A stretch of 64,000 bases of DNA, from the NCBI RefSeq assembly GCF_014779595.1, contig NZ_JACXZT010000019.1, positions 411,185 to 475,184 on the forward strand, written 5' to 3'. Made by a program: the position numbers and the translations under genes. This stretch comes from Halomonas sp. ML-15 (lineage in GTDB: Bacteria > Pseudomonadota > Gammaproteobacteria > Pseudomonadales > Halomonadaceae). Positions within the stretch are counted from its first letter, which is position 1. Every line of letters starts with the position of its first letter. This document shows, piece by piece, positions 8,144 to 16,747 of the stretch. The notes under the pieces were generated by a model, which did no database searches, was not told the origin of the DNA, and saw only the letters and a list, made by a program, of their open reading frames with translations.

Positions 8144-9162
8144 ACACGCTTCCTCAGGCCGAGCTGCCGCGCCTGCAGCTGGGTTTTATCCCGCTGCTCG
8201 ACTGCGTCCTGCTGGTGGTCGCCCGCGAGCGCGGCCTGTTTGCCGATCAGGGCCTCGAGGTCACCCTATCGCGCCAGAACGCCTGGTCGACGCTACGTGA
8301 CAAGGTCGCCGCCGGGCTGCTCGACGGCGCCCATATGCTGGCCCCCATGCCGCTGGCCATGAGCCTGGGGCTGGGCCGCGCGCCCTGCGACACCCTGGCT
8401 CCGATCACCCTGAGCCGTAACGGCAACGCCATCGTCCTCTCCCAGGCCCTGGCCGAAGCCAGCGCGACGCGCCTCAGCGACGACCCGGCCGCTAGCGCCA
8501 GCGCACTGGCCGGCTACCTGCCCGGCACCAGCCGGCCGACGCGCCTGGGGATGGTCTACCCCCACTCCTGCCAGCACTATCAGCTGCGCCGCTGGCTGGG
8601 GTTGGGCGGCATCGATGCCGATCAGGACGTCGAGCTGGTGGCCCTGCCCCCGCCGCGCATGGTCGACGCCATGCAGCAGGGCAAGATCGATGGCTTCTGT
8701 GTCGGCGAGCCCTGGGGCAGCCTCGCCGAGTACCGCCAGGTGGGTCGCATCGTCGCCACGGGCGCCCAGCTGTGGCCGGAGCAGCCGGAAAAGGTGCTCG
8801 GCGTGACCCGCTCCTGGGCGAATCGCTACCCGGCGACGCTAGCCCGACTGATCCACGCGCTGATCGCCGCCAGCGACTGGCTGGCCGAATCGCCGGCCAA
8901 CCGCCTGCAGGCGCGCGACTGGCTGGCCCTGCCGCCCTACCTCGACCGCTCGGTGGGCCATCTCGAGACCCTGCCCATCGACGCCCCGCCGCTGCTGCAG
9001 CGGCTCTGCGGGCGAGATATGCTGCGCCCCGACCCCGCCTTTGCCGAGCTGCTCGCCGAACAGATCGACCAGCAGCTGCGCGAGCAGGGGCAGCAGCTCG
9101 ACCTCGCCACCCTCAGCGAGTGTTACAGCGCTGTGCATTTCGACCGCGCCCTGCACCACTGA
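8140..9162 (+). CDS. nasS: Nitrate sensor NasS
   Basis: 340 aa, of the NrtA/NMT1-like substrate-binding fold (LGFIPLLDCVLLVVARERGLFADQGLEV at the N-terminus, GFCVGEPW at about residue 186). There is no signal peptide, so it is cytoplasmic. In this family NasS binds NasT and releases it when nitrate or nitrite is bound. The ATGA overlap with nasT indicates coupled synthesis in fixed proportion. A GC-rich hairpin follows the stop codon. Confidence 0.93.
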   Translation: MNTLPQAELPRLQLGFIPLLDCVLLVVARERGLFADQGLEVTLSRQNAWSTLRDKVAAGLLDGAHMLAPMPLAMSLGLGRAPCDTLAPITLSRNGNAIVLSQALAEASATRLSDDPAASASALAGYLPGTSRPTRLGMVYPHSCQHYQLRRWLGLGGIDADQDVELVALPPPRMVDAMQQGKIDGFCVGEPWGSLAEYRQVGRIVATGAQLWPEQPEKVLGVTRSWANRYPATLARLIHALIAASDWLAESPANRLQARDWLALPPYLDRSVGHLETLPIDAPPLLQRLCGRDMLRPDPAFAELLAEQIDQQLREQGQQLDLATLSECYSAVHFDRALHH

Positions 9163-9171
9163 CGTGCAACT

Positions 9172-9188
9172 GGCCCCGCTCCGGGGCC
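9172..9188 (+). terminator. Hairpin after nasS
   Basis: GGCCCC and GGGGCC enclose a 5-nt loop just after the nasS stop. There is no clear T-tract, so it may be a weak terminator or an RNA-stabilising element. Confidence 0.35.
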
Positions 9189-9255
9189 ATTCCCTCCTCC
9201 AGGCGACTTATCCAGTCGCCTGAAAATCCTGAGAAAAGCCGAAATCACTGCCGAT

Positions 9256-9271
9256 TGGCAGAAGCTTTGCT
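9256..9271 (+). promoter_or_regulatory. Sigma-54 promoter of the nirBD operon
   Basis: TTGGCAGAAGCTTTGC, with GG and GC separated by exactly 10 nt. It closely matches the element before nasA. Predicted initiation near 9283 places the ANTAR hairpins at the very start of the transcript. Confidence 0.75.
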
Positions 9272-9295
9272 TTAGCTAAGGTAACGCAATATTCG

Positions 9296-9333
9296 GCGGC
9301 ATCGCGGTCGCCCGACGGTCAATGGCGACCGTC
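9296..9333 (+). promoter_or_regulatory. Tandem ANTAR hexaloop hairpins in the nir leader
   Basis: P1 (9296-9311) is GCGGC-ATCGCG-GTCGC, a 5-bp stem with one G-U. P2 (9314-9333) is GACGGTC-AATGGC-GACCGTC, a 7-bp stem. Two nt separate them. Both hexaloops have A at position 1 and G at position 4, exactly the described ANTAR RNA motif. Confidence 0.85.
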
Positions 9334-9346
9334 ACCACCAGACACA

Positions 9347-9393
9347 GACGTCTTGGCTTCCTGCTCCAGCAGGACGCCGAGGCGTCTTTTTTT
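9347..9393 (+). terminator. Attenuator terminator in the nir leader
   Basis: GACGTCTTGG pairs with CCGAGGCGTC (10 bp with G-U pairs), enclosing a smaller CCTGC/GCAGG hairpin, and is followed by seven T residues. It lies 36 bp before the first gene of the operon, downstream of the two ANTAR hairpins. Confidence 0.88.
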
Positions 9394-9428
9394 GGCCGCA
9401 TGCCCCAGTCATCGAGGAGTCGACCGAC

Positions 9429-10763
9429 ATGACACCAACATCCCAAGCCCCCATTCCCGGTGGCACCGCCCCCCGCGACCGGGTGCTGATCATCGGCAAC
9501 GGCATGGCCGGCCAGCGGCTGGTCGAAGCGCTGCTGGCCCAGCCCGCGCCGCCGTCGCAGATTACCGTGATCGGCGCCGAGCGGGTCCCGGCCTACAACC
9601 GCATTCTGCTCTCGCCGCTGCTGGCGGGTGAGCTGGACCCGGACGCCCTGACCCTGCGCGACGCCGACTGGTATGCCGAGCGGGGCGTCGAGCTGATCCT
9701 CGGTGACCGCGTCGAGCGCATCGAGCGCCAGGCCCGCCGGGTGATCACCGCCAGCGGCCGCCGGCTCGACTACGAGCGCCTGGTGCTGGCCACCGGCTCG
9801 CGCCCAGCCATGCCCCCGGTACCCGGCATCGAGCTCCAGGGCGTCCACGGCTTCCGCGATCTCGACGACGCCGCCACCCTGACGGAGTGCGCGCAAGGCG
9901 GCGGCAACGCGGTGGTGATCGGCGGTGGCCTGCTGGGCCTGGAAGCCGCCGAAGGGCTGCGCAAGCGCGGCATGGCGGTCAGTGTGCTGCAGCGCGCCTC
10001 GCGGCTGATGAATCGCCAACTCGACGCCACCGCCGCCGGCCTGCTCGAGGATGAACTCGCCAGCCGCGGGCTGACGGTCGTCACCGACGCCCGGCTGGCC
10101 GCCGTCGAGGACGACGGCCACGGCCGAGTCGCCGCGGTACGCCTCGAAGATGGCCGCCGCCTGGCCACCGACTGCGTGGTGGTGGCCGCGGGGATTACCC
10201 CCAACGCCGAACTGGGCCGCGACGCCGGTCTCGACAGCGACCGCGCGATTCGCGTCGATGCCCACCTCACCACCAGCGACCCGGCGATTCACGCCCTCGG
10301 CGAGTGCTGCCAGTTCGAGCAGCACACCTACGGCCTGGTCGAGCCGATCTGGCGCCAGGTCGAGGTGCTCGCCGCCCATCTCGCCGGCGAGGCGGTCAGC
10401 GGCTACGTCGAGCAGCCCAGCGCCACCAAGCTCAAGGTCAGCGGCGTCTCGCTCTTCGCCTTCGGCCCCACCGAAGCGGCCCCGGAGCACGACGTGCTCA
10501 GCTACCACGACCCGGAGCGCGGCGACTACCGCCGGCTGCTGCTGCGCGATGGCCGCCTCGAGGGCGTGGTGCTCTACGGCGATACCCGCATCGGCCCCTG
10601 GGCCTTCGAACAGGCCCTGGCCGGCAGCGATCTCAACGCCTGCCGCCAGGCACTACTTTTCGGCCCGGCCGATGTCGAGGCGCTGCTCGAAGCAGCCGCC
10701 GAGGACGCCGACCGCGCCGCCGACTCCGCTCATCTGCAACGCCCCGTCGAGGAGGCCGCATGA
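9429..10763 (+). CDS. FAD/NAD(P)-dependent reductase of nitrate assimilation (NasB-like)
   Basis: 444 aa pyridine-nucleotide-disulfide-type reductase. An FAD-binding GxGxxG (LIIGNGMAGQRLVEALL) lies at about residue 20, ATGSRP at about 118, the NAD-binding VVIGGGLLGLEAAEGL at about 161 and a C-terminal rubredoxin-reductase-like domain. It resembles the N-terminal half of NirB but has no Fe-S or siroheme domains. Position at the head of the nir operon suggests it passes NAD(P)H electrons to NasA; a dedicated nitrite role is the alternative. nirB overlaps its stop by 4 bp. Confidence 0.85.
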   Translation: MTPTSQAPIPGGTAPRDRVLIIGNGMAGQRLVEALLAQPAPPSQITVIGAERVPAYNRILLSPLLAGELDPDALTLRDADWYAERGVELILGDRVERIERQARRVITASGRRLDYERLVLATGSRPAMPPVPGIELQGVHGFRDLDDAATLTECAQGGGNAVVIGGGLLGLEAAEGLRKRGMAVSVLQRASRLMNRQLDATAAGLLEDELASRGLTVVTDARLAAVEDDGHGRVAAVRLEDGRRLATDCVVVAAGITPNAELGRDAGLDSDRAIRVDAHLTTSDPAIHALGECCQFEQHTYGLVEPIWRQVEVLAAHLAGEAVSGYVEQPSATKLKVSGVSLFAFGPTEAAPEHDVLSYHDPERGDYRRLLLRDGRLEGVVLYGDTRIGPWAFEQALAGSDLNACRQALLFGPADVEALLEAAAEDADRAADSAHLQRPVEEAA

Positions 10764-13264
10764 CAACCCCCGCATCCACCAAGCAGCGCTTGATCATCAT
10801 CGGTAACGGCATGGTCGGCCACCACCTCGTCGAGCAGCTCGTCGAACAGGGCGCCCTCGAGCGCTACCAGGTCACGGTCTTCGGCGAGGAGCGCTATCTG
10901 GCCTACGACCGCGTGCACCTCTCGGAGTACTTCAGCGGCCGCGACGCCGACTCCCTGGCGCTCTCCACCGCCGACTACTACGCCGAGCACGGCATCGAGC
11001 TGCGCCTCAACGAGGCGGTGTTTGCCCTCGACCGCGAGGTCAACGAGGTGGTGACCGACCAGGACCGCTACCCCTACGACCGGGTGGTGCTGGCCACCGG
11101 CTCCTTCCCCTTCGTGCCGCCGATCCCCGGCAACGACCGCGACGGCTGCCTGGTCTACCGTACCCTCGATGATCTCGATGCCATCCGCGACGCCGCCGAA
11201 CATGCCAACACCGGCGTGGTGGTCGGTGGCGGCCTGCTGGGGCTGGAAGCCGCCAACGCCCTGCGTGGCCTCAACCTGGATACCGCCGTGGTCGAGTTCG
11301 CCCCGCGCCTGATGCCGATGCAGGTGGATAGCGAGGGCGGCGAGCTGCTGCGCGAGAAGATCGAGTCTCTCGGCGTTCAGGTCCTGACCGAGCGCGCCAC
11401 CCAGCGCATCGAGGACGGCGACACCGCCCGCCACCGCATGGTGTTCCAGGATGACAAGATCCTCGAGACCGACCTGATCGTGTTCTCGGCGGGCATTCGC
11501 CCCCGCGACGAGCTGGCCCGCGACAGCGGCCTGGAGATCGGCGAGCGCGGCGGCGTGGTGATCGACGACCAGTGCCTGACCAGCGACCCGCAGATCCTCG
11601 CCATCGGTGAGGTGGCGCTGTGGAACCAGAGCATCTTCGGCCTGGTCGCCCCCGGCTACCAGATGGCCAAGGCGGCGCTGGCCACCCTGATGGGCGGCGA
11701 GACACGCTTCCAGGGCGCCGATATGAGCACCAAGCTCAAGCTGCTCGGCGTCGACGTGGGCTCCATCGGCGATGCCCACGGCAACCAGAACCCCGGCGCG
11801 CGCAACTTCCGCTACCTCGACCAGATCAAGCAGCAGTATCGCAAGCTGGTGGTCTCCAGCGACGGCAAGCAGCTGCTCGGCGCCATGCTGGTGGGCGACA
11901 ACAGCGTCTTCGACACCCTGATGCAGTATTACGATAACGGCCTCGAGCTACCCGAGGACCCCGCCTCGCTGATCCTGCCGAGCAGCGAAGGCGCCCCAGC
12001 GCTAGGCCCGGACGCCCTGCCGGAAACCGCCACCATCTGCTCCTGCCATAACGTCACCAAGGGCGATATCTGCGCCTCCATCGACGCCGGCGCGGTGGAC
12101 CTGGGCACGGTCAAGGTCGACACCAAGGCCAGCAGCGGCTGCGGCGGCTGTGCGGCGTTGCTCAAGAGCGTGGTGGACCACGAGCTGACCGCCCGCGGCG
12201 TCGAGGTCGACCAGTCGATCTGCGAGCACTTCCACTACACCCGCCAGGAGCTCTACGACATCGTCCGCGTCGAGGGCATCAAGACCTTCAGCGAGCTGAT
12301 CAAGAAACATGGCCACGGTCTAGGCTGCGATATCTGCAAGCCGGCGGTGGCCTCGATCCTCGCCTCCTGCTTCAACGAGCCGATCACCGACGCCGCGCAT
12401 ATCCCGCTGCAGGACACCAACGATACCTTCATGGCCAACATGCAGAAGAACGGCACCTACTCGGTGGTGCCGCGTATCGCCGGCGGCGAAATCACCCCAG
12501 ACAAGCTGATCGTGCTCGGCCAGGTAGCGCAGAAGTACGACCTTTACACCAAGGTCACCGGCGGCCAGCGCATCGACCTGTTCGGCGCCCGCCTCGAGGA
12601 CCTGCCGGATATCTGGAGCGCGCTGATCGAGGCCGGCTTCGAGACCGGCCACGCCTACGGCAAGTCGCTGCGTACCGTGAAGTCCTGCGTCGGCAGCACC
12701 TGGTGCCGCTACGGCGTGCAGGACAGCGTGGGCATGGCGATCCGCCTGGAGAATCGCTACAAGGGCCTGCGCTCGCCGCACAAGATCAAGTTCGGCGTCT
12801 CCGGCTGTACCCGCGAGTGCGCCGAGGCGCAGAGCAAGGACATCGGCGTGATCGCCACCGAACACGGCTGGAACCTTTATGTGTGCGGCAACGGCGGCAT
12901 GCGCCCACGCCACGCCGAGCTGTTCGCCACCGACCTCGACGACGACCAGCTGTTCAGCACCATCGACCGCTTCCTGATGTTCTACGTGCGCACCGCCGAC
13001 CGCCTGCAGCGCACCTCGGTATGGCGCGAGAACCTCGAGGGCGGGCTGGACTACCTCAAGGAGGTAATTCTCAACGACAGCCTCGGCCTCGGCGACGAAC
13101 TCGAGCGCCAGATGCAAACCGTGGTCGACACCTACAAGTGCGAATGGGCCGATGCCATCAATGACCCGGAGAAGCTCAAGCGCTTCCGAAGCTTCGTCAA
13201 CGACGAGCGCCCGGATCCGGACATAATATTCACCAGCGAGCGCGGCCAGCTGCGCCCGGCGTAA
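10760..13264 (+). CDS. nirB: Assimilatory nitrite reductase large subunit
   Basis: 834 aa. Domains in order: FAD/NAD reductase (residues 1-410; LIIIGNGMVGHHLVEQL, VVVGGGLLGLEAANAL), BFD-like [2Fe-2S] (CSCHNVTKGD ... CGGCAALL at about 425-470), a second BFD-like module (CEHFHYTRQEL ... GLGCDICKP) and the nitrite/sulfite reductase siroheme domain with the cluster cysteines in SCVGSTWCRYG (~642) and GCTRECAEAQ (~682). It reduces nitrite to ammonium with NAD(P)H in the cytosol. The ATG chosen has GAGGAGG upstream and an ATGA overlap; a longer in-frame extension is an artefact of GC-rich sequence. Confidence 0.96.
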   Translation: MTTPASTKQRLIIIGNGMVGHHLVEQLVEQGALERYQVTVFGEERYLAYDRVHLSEYFSGRDADSLALSTADYYAEHGIELRLNEAVFALDREVNEVVTDQDRYPYDRVVLATGSFPFVPPIPGNDRDGCLVYRTLDDLDAIRDAAEHANTGVVVGGGLLGLEAANALRGLNLDTAVVEFAPRLMPMQVDSEGGELLREKIESLGVQVLTERATQRIEDGDTARHRMVFQDDKILETDLIVFSAGIRPRDELARDSGLEIGERGGVVIDDQCLTSDPQILAIGEVALWNQSIFGLVAPGYQMAKAALATLMGGETRFQGADMSTKLKLLGVDVGSIGDAHGNQNPGARNFRYLDQIKQQYRKLVVSSDGKQLLGAMLVGDNSVFDTLMQYYDNGLELPEDPASLILPSSEGAPALGPDALPETATICSCHNVTKGDICASIDAGAVDLGTVKVDTKASSGCGGCAALLKSVVDHELTARGVEVDQSICEHFHYTRQELYDIVRVEGIKTFSELIKKHGHGLGCDICKPAVASILASCFNEPITDAAHIPLQDTNDTFMANMQKNGTYSVVPRIAGGEITPDKLIVLGQVAQKYDLYTKVTGGQRIDLFGARLEDLPDIWSALIEAGFETGHAYGKSLRTVKSCVGSTWCRYGVQDSVGMAIRLENRYKGLRSPHKIKFGVSGCTRECAEAQSKDIGVIATEHGWNLYVCGNGGMRPRHAELFATDLDDDQLFSTIDRFLMFYVRTADRLQRTSVWRENLEGGLDYLKEVILNDSLGLGDELERQMQTVVDTYKCEWADAINDPEKLKRFRSFVNDERPDPDIIFTSERGQLRPA

Positions 13265-13286
13265 TAGAAATCGAGGGAATGCATTT

Positions 13287-13667
13287 ATGAACACCGCGAC
13301 AGCATTAAAAGATGAGGCACACACCCACGTGACCTGGCAAAGCATCTGCACCAAGGCCGACCTGGTCGCATTCTCCGGCGTCGCCGCCTGGCTCGAGACC
13401 GCCGACGGACCGGCCCAGGTCGCCATCTTCTATCTCCCGGGCCTGGAGCAAGAACTCTATGCCCTGGACCACCACGACCCCTTCTCCGACGCCAACGTCA
13501 TCGCCCGCGGCATCGTCGGCGATATCAAGGGCGAACCGGTGGTCGCCTCGCCCATCTACAAGCAACACTTCCGCCTCGGCGACGGCCAGTGCATCGAAGA
13601 CGACAGCGTAACGCTGCGCACCTGGCCGGTGCGCCTCGACGGCGAGAAGATCGTGATCGAAGCCTGA
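13287..13667 (+). CDS. nirD: Nitrite reductase small subunit
   Basis: 126 aa Rieske-fold protein, normal NirD length. Like other NirD proteins it lacks the Cys/His ligands of a true Rieske cluster; LDHHDPFSDANVIARGIVGD occupies that region. It is thought to stabilise or assist NirB. It starts 22 bp after nirB and is followed by a strong terminator. Confidence 0.93.
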   Translation: MNTATALKDEAHTHVTWQSICTKADLVAFSGVAAWLETADGPAQVAIFYLPGLEQELYALDHHDPFSDANVIARGIVGDIKGEPVVASPIYKQHFRLGDGQCIEDDSVTLRTWPVRLDGEKIVIEA

Positions 13668-13687
13668 AGTAAGGTTGGCGTGAACAG

Positions 13688-13722
13688 AAAAGCCGCCCGT
13701 GCCAGGAGCACGGGCGGCTTTA
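13688..13722. terminator. Bidirectional terminator after nirD
   Basis: GCCGCCCGTGC and GCACGGGCGGC form an 11-bp perfect stem with a 5-nt loop, flanked by AAAA and TTT. It serves nirD and the convergent gene at 13735. Confidence 0.9.
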
Positions 13723-13734
13723 TACGTGCAAGGA

Positions 13735-15021
13735 CTACCCGCCGGCTCCGTGCCAGCAGCGCATATGGTTGGCATGGGTGTCCAGATAGGCCCCTTCCTG
13801 GTAGTGCTTGTCGTAGAACTCGAGATCGAGGTGAACAGCCTGAACGAACCCGGGCAGTACCATGGTGGTAAAGGTGCCCGGAAACTTTCCATAGGTATCG
13901 AACACATGCTGCGCCACTGCGCCCAGGCAGGCGACGAAGTCGTCACTGTAGGGAGCCACTGAGCCTTTCACCGATGCGGCATCCTTCCATGGGCCGGGTG
14001 TCGTGGGATCGTAGGCGCCGCCAGGGCCGAACTTGCGTGCGACGAAGGCGGCAACGGCAGCATGCATATCCTCGAACCAGGGTGGGCACATTCCCTGATA
14101 GATGCCCTCCAGCCCTACCGGGTTGGGCAGTGTCCATCGTTCGTCATGCTGGAAGCGGAACCCGAAGCCCTTGATGCCAGCCTCGGCGAAGGCGCCGAGG
14201 ATCGACCAGCGATTCATGCCGTTGAAGTAAAGCCCGCCGAGGCCCATCGCCTGCTGCGTCAATACAATGTTGTGGGCCATAAAAGCGCATTCGGAAACAT
14301 TTGCCTCGTAGGCCATCTGCTGCAGCACGGACAGCGGTACGCGCTTTTCCGGATTCAGCAGGCCGGAACGGATGAAGGGGTCCAGATCGCCCGCCATCCG
14401 CCCTTCGGTATCGTCCATGACGATATTACCGTTGCTGATCGCCATGGCCATCAGCGCAAGCAGCTGTTCACTGGCATCGCCGATGGGCATAAACAGGGTG
14501 GAGCCAGGGGTGTTCGCCATCCAAAGGTTCGGCTCCAGCATGTGCGGCGGTGCGGCGGGTAGATCCAGCCGGGTGTCCGAGAGCTTACGCGTCTGCGCGC
14601 GGACGGTGGCGATGATCCGCTCGGCAACATCCTCGATTCCCTGGTACTCGCGTATCCGCTCGGGCGTGACATCTCGGGTATTGGTGATCCAGGTGCCGTT
14701 GTCATCGGTGAACAGCATCGCCGGGGTGCCGAACCCGCCTGCCGTGGGTGCGGTACGGCCGGTAAAGCGTACGGAATAGTGGGCGTGCTGGTCGGGGCGA
14801 TCCGGGCCGAAGGGCACGCCGAAGTGCCATCCACTGACACCGGTGCCTACCGCCAGCAGAATACTGGTCTCAAGCTCGGAAAGCGGCACCGGCTCGTGAA
14901 GCGACGTGTAGGCCAGCGGCCCGGAGGGGAGCTCCATCCCGAGCCCGAATCGCCGGGCACGGCGCCCGAAGATCGCCTCCAGCAACGGAAACTGCGCAAG
15001 AGAGTTAAGCGGATGTGACAT
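13735..15021 (-). CDS. Conserved hypothetical protein, 428 aa
   Basis: Not confidently recognised. The protein is soluble with no signal peptide. The segment LSELETSILLAVGTGVSGWHFGVPFG near the N-terminus recalls the start of nitroreductase-fold proteins, but catalytic or FMN motifs are not evident. Histidines and acidic residues are conserved-looking near the C-terminus (LDLEFYDKHYQEGAYLDTHANHMRCWH). A GGAGG site precedes the ATG. It is a single gene convergent to nirD, next to the distal end of the integron. Confidence 0.75.
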   Translation of the reverse strand: MSHPLNSLAQFPLLEAIFGRRARRFGLGMELPSGPLAYTSLHEPVPLSELETSILLAVGTGVSGWHFGVPFGPDRPDQHAHYSVRFTGRTAPTAGGFGTPAMLFTDDNGTWITNTRDVTPERIREYQGIEDVAERIIATVRAQTRKLSDTRLDLPAAPPHMLEPNLWMANTPGSTLFMPIGDASEQLLALMAMAISNGNIVMDDTEGRMAGDLDPFIRSGLLNPEKRVPLSVLQQMAYEANVSECAFMAHNIVLTQQAMGLGGLYFNGMNRWSILGAFAEAGIKGFGFRFQHDERWTLPNPVGLEGIYQGMCPPWFEDMHAAVAAFVARKFGPGGAYDPTTPGPWKDAASVKGSVAPYSDDFVACLGAVAQHVFDTYGKFPGTFTTMVLPGFVQAVHLDLEFYDKHYQEGAYLDTHANHMRCWHGAGG

Positions 15022-15259
15022 GGCATCTCCTCCCGTCAGTCGGCTGATCTCAGAGCCACGGCCTTGACCTGGTGGATATGGGCATCACTCGCTGCGTCAG
15101 GTAGCCCGCCGACATAGGCGCCCCTCCAATACCATTGTAGGCCGGGTGGAAAGAACGTCTCGACAGAACGTATTGACAGAATGGATCGAACGCGGCCCGG
15201 AGCGTCAGGAAGGGCATCTCGCCGCGCCAGTCGAAAAGTGGCGGTGAGTGATGTGACAC

Positions 15260-15296
15260 AAAAAAGCCGCCGGTGCGTGGCGCACCGGCGGCTTTT
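15260..15296. terminator. Terminator at the distal end of the integron
   Basis: AAAAGCCGCCGGTGC and GCACCGGCGGCTTTT pair perfectly around a short loop, giving A and T tracts on both strands. On the minus strand it would stop transcription leaving the cassette array before the 428-aa gene. Confidence 0.88.
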
Positions 15297-15384
15297 AGAG
15301 GGAGTAGATACTTCTTAGCGATAAAGGCCCACGGGGGCATGGGTCAGGTGAATACCATCACTGTACACCCTGTGACTATCGCGA

Positions 15385-15391
15385 GACTAAC
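15385..15391 (-). other. attC remnant (YciI cassette)
   Basis: R' half-site GTTAGTC on the minus strand, just beyond the stop of the YciI-like gene. The R'' partner is not evident. It marks the distal end of the array. Confidence 0.4.
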
Positions 15392-15399
15392 ACAGATGG

Positions 15400-15699
15400 C
15401 TATTTGAACTGATCCACAGGAACCAGCTTTATCTCCCGAATATCTATATCACACCACACCTTCCCGACAGTATATGGATCATTCGCAATCCAGTGATCCA
15501 GCGCCTCTCTATCGTCAAACTCAACATGTGCCGAGGAACCTATCATCCGACCTTCGGCGTCAAGAATTGCACCACCGCTCAGGAAGGTACCCTCAGCAAT
15601 CATCTTCTTGACCCCCGCCAGGTGCGCTTCTCGATTTTCCAAGCGACGAGATAGCGCCTCCGAGTCGGTAAAATCAAATGCTGTTATCACATACTGCAT
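15400..15699 (-). CDS. YciI-like protein (cassette)
   Basis: 99 aa YciI/YCII-type ferredoxin-like fold. Typical features are an N-terminal MQYVITAFDFTDSEAL strand-helix, GTFLSGGAILDAEGRMIGSS in the middle and the DDREALDHWIANDPYTVGKVW signature, including the Asp-Pro. Family members are small dimeric proteins of mostly unknown enzymatic role. A GGAGTG ribosome site precedes the ATG. It is the most distal cassette gene. Confidence 0.85.
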   Translation of the reverse strand: MQYVITAFDFTDSEALSRRLENREAHLAGVKKMIAEGTFLSGGAILDAEGRMIGSSAHVEFDDREALDHWIANDPYTVGKVWCDIDIREIKLVPVDQFK

Positions 15700-15712
15700 A
15701 GCACACTCCTTT

Positions 15713-15785
15713 GGTTAACGAATGACAATCCCTCAGCGACGTGCCAGTATGTCATGTCTCTTATCACTACACGGCACTACTCACG
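15713..15785 (-). other. attC-like site (RimJ/RimL cassette)
   Basis: R' half-site GTTAACC on the minus strand (15713-15719). The opposite end, near the acetyltransferase stop codon, is degenerate. Confidence 0.4.
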
Positions 15786-16330
15786 CGATCACTTACCAAT
15801 CTGCCATATAGCGCGGAATCGGAGACAACTCCATTGATTTCCCATCGCTGCCGCAGCAATCCTTCTTGAGTAAAGCCGAGCTTTTCCAATGCCTTCGCTG
15901 ACGCCCGGTTATCTGGGTCGATTTCAGCCTCAATTCGACGTAGTCCCAATGAATTGAACCCGTACTGAATCAATGCCTCTCCTGCCTCATTAATGTAACC
16001 TTTCCCCCAGCAAGAACGCCCCAGACCAAAACCGATCTCCGCACGCTTGGATGCTTTATCGTAACTAAAAAGCATACATTTACCAGCCAGCTCACCGGTA
16101 GACTTCAAATATACACCGAGCACAAGTGACTCTTGACGTCTCATCGATTCGTTGCTTTCATCAATAAAGTCAAGAGAGTCCTGAATTGTAGTCCAAGGTG
16201 CTGTATTCCAGTATCGCATGACCTCTTGATCAGAGAATATCTCCAGCAGTCTCTCCGAATCATCAGTCACTAAGGGTCTCAGTGATAAACGCTCAGTTTC
16301 AATAACCGGGAAAAATAATTCTTCTGACAT
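15767..16330 (-). CDS. GNAT acetyltransferase, RimJ/RimL type (cassette)
   Basis: 187 aa. The N-terminal IETERLSLRPLVTDDSERL is diagnostic of the RimJ/RimL subfamily. The acetyl-CoA site is GLGRSCWGKGYINEAGEAL, followed by GLRRIEAEIDPDNRASAKALEKLGF. It may acetylate a ribosomal protein N-terminus or an antibiotic-like small molecule; the substrate is not predictable. Such enzymes are frequent integron cargo. Confidence 0.88.
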   Translation of the reverse strand: MSEELFFPVIETERLSLRPLVTDDSERLLEIFSDQEVMRYWNTAPWTTIQDSLDFIDESNESMRRQESLVLGVYLKSTGELAGKCMLFSYDKASKRAEIGFGLGRSCWGKGYINEAGEALIQYGFNSLGLRRIEAEIDPDNRASAKALEKLGFTQEGLLRQRWEINGVVSDSALYGRLVSDRVSSAV

Positions 16331-16347
16331 TCAGATCTCCATTTTTA

Positions 16348-16354
16348 CGCATAA
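16348..16354 (-). other. attC remnant (67-aa cassette)
   Basis: R' half-site GTTATGC on the minus strand. The rest of the site up to the gene remnant is degenerate. Confidence 0.4.
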
Positions 16355-16464
16355 CACACAGCACGCTGGTGAGACTTCAATATGAAGCGAAGAAGGGTCA
16401 TCCGCGAAACGTGTACTTTGGGACTCCTCACTCCAGTCGTGCTTCACGCAGGCTAACAGACAGC

Positions 16465-16668
16465 TCATATTCGAACAGCTGTACACCCTGGACTCCAGAG
16501 CAAGCAAGCATTGAATCTTCTGAAATACACCATGCAGCAACCTCGAACTGACTCTTTAAACCAAGAGCGAATGCGATTACGAGAAATCACAACGTCCAGA
16601 TTCAATTCCAAGTCATGCACCAAATCATGCATCAAAGCACGGACCGGCTTATCATATAGTGATGCCAT
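16465..16668 (-). pseudogene. Short cassette ORF, probably truncated
   Basis: 67 codons. The first ~38 residues (MASLYDKPVRALMHDLVHDL, then ISRNRIRSWFKE) read like a genuine small protein with a helical DNA-binding-like or restriction-associated N-terminus. From about residue 40 the composition turns cysteine- and tryptophan-rich (RGCCMVYFRRFNACLLW), as expected after a frameshift. Function unknown. Confidence 0.45.
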
Positions 16669-16682
16669 GCTACTCCTTATAA

Positions 16683-16747
16683 CTTAACGCAAAGATAGCG
16701 AGCGCCAACACAGAATAGCGTAGTTGGATCCAGCTTATTGCCTAGAC
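16683..16747 (-). other. attC site (histidine phosphatase cassette)
   Basis: R'' GTCTAGGC overlaps the end of the phosphatase gene and R' is GTTAAG. The inner arms contain GATCCAACTACGC and GCGTT-type complements, giving a foldable 65-bp site. Confidence 0.7.

Larger units (their letters stand above)
15022..15399. other. Junction between core genome and distal end of the cassette array
   Basis: No gene is supported. A perfect hairpin terminator lies at 15260-15296 and the last recognisable attC half-site at 15385-15391. A 96-codon open frame on the minus strand runs through the terminator and is not credible. Confidence 0.5.

Noticed and set aside
10304-10759. 152-codon N-terminal extension of nirB
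   Set aside because: The extension overlaps the preceding reductase gene in another frame and reads as Arg-rich non-protein sequence; the internal ATG with GAGGAGG gives the normal NirB length.
15050-15340. 96-codon minus-strand open frame near the distal end of the integron
   Set aside because: It runs straight through a perfect intrinsic terminator, has no ribosome site and no recognisable protein character.
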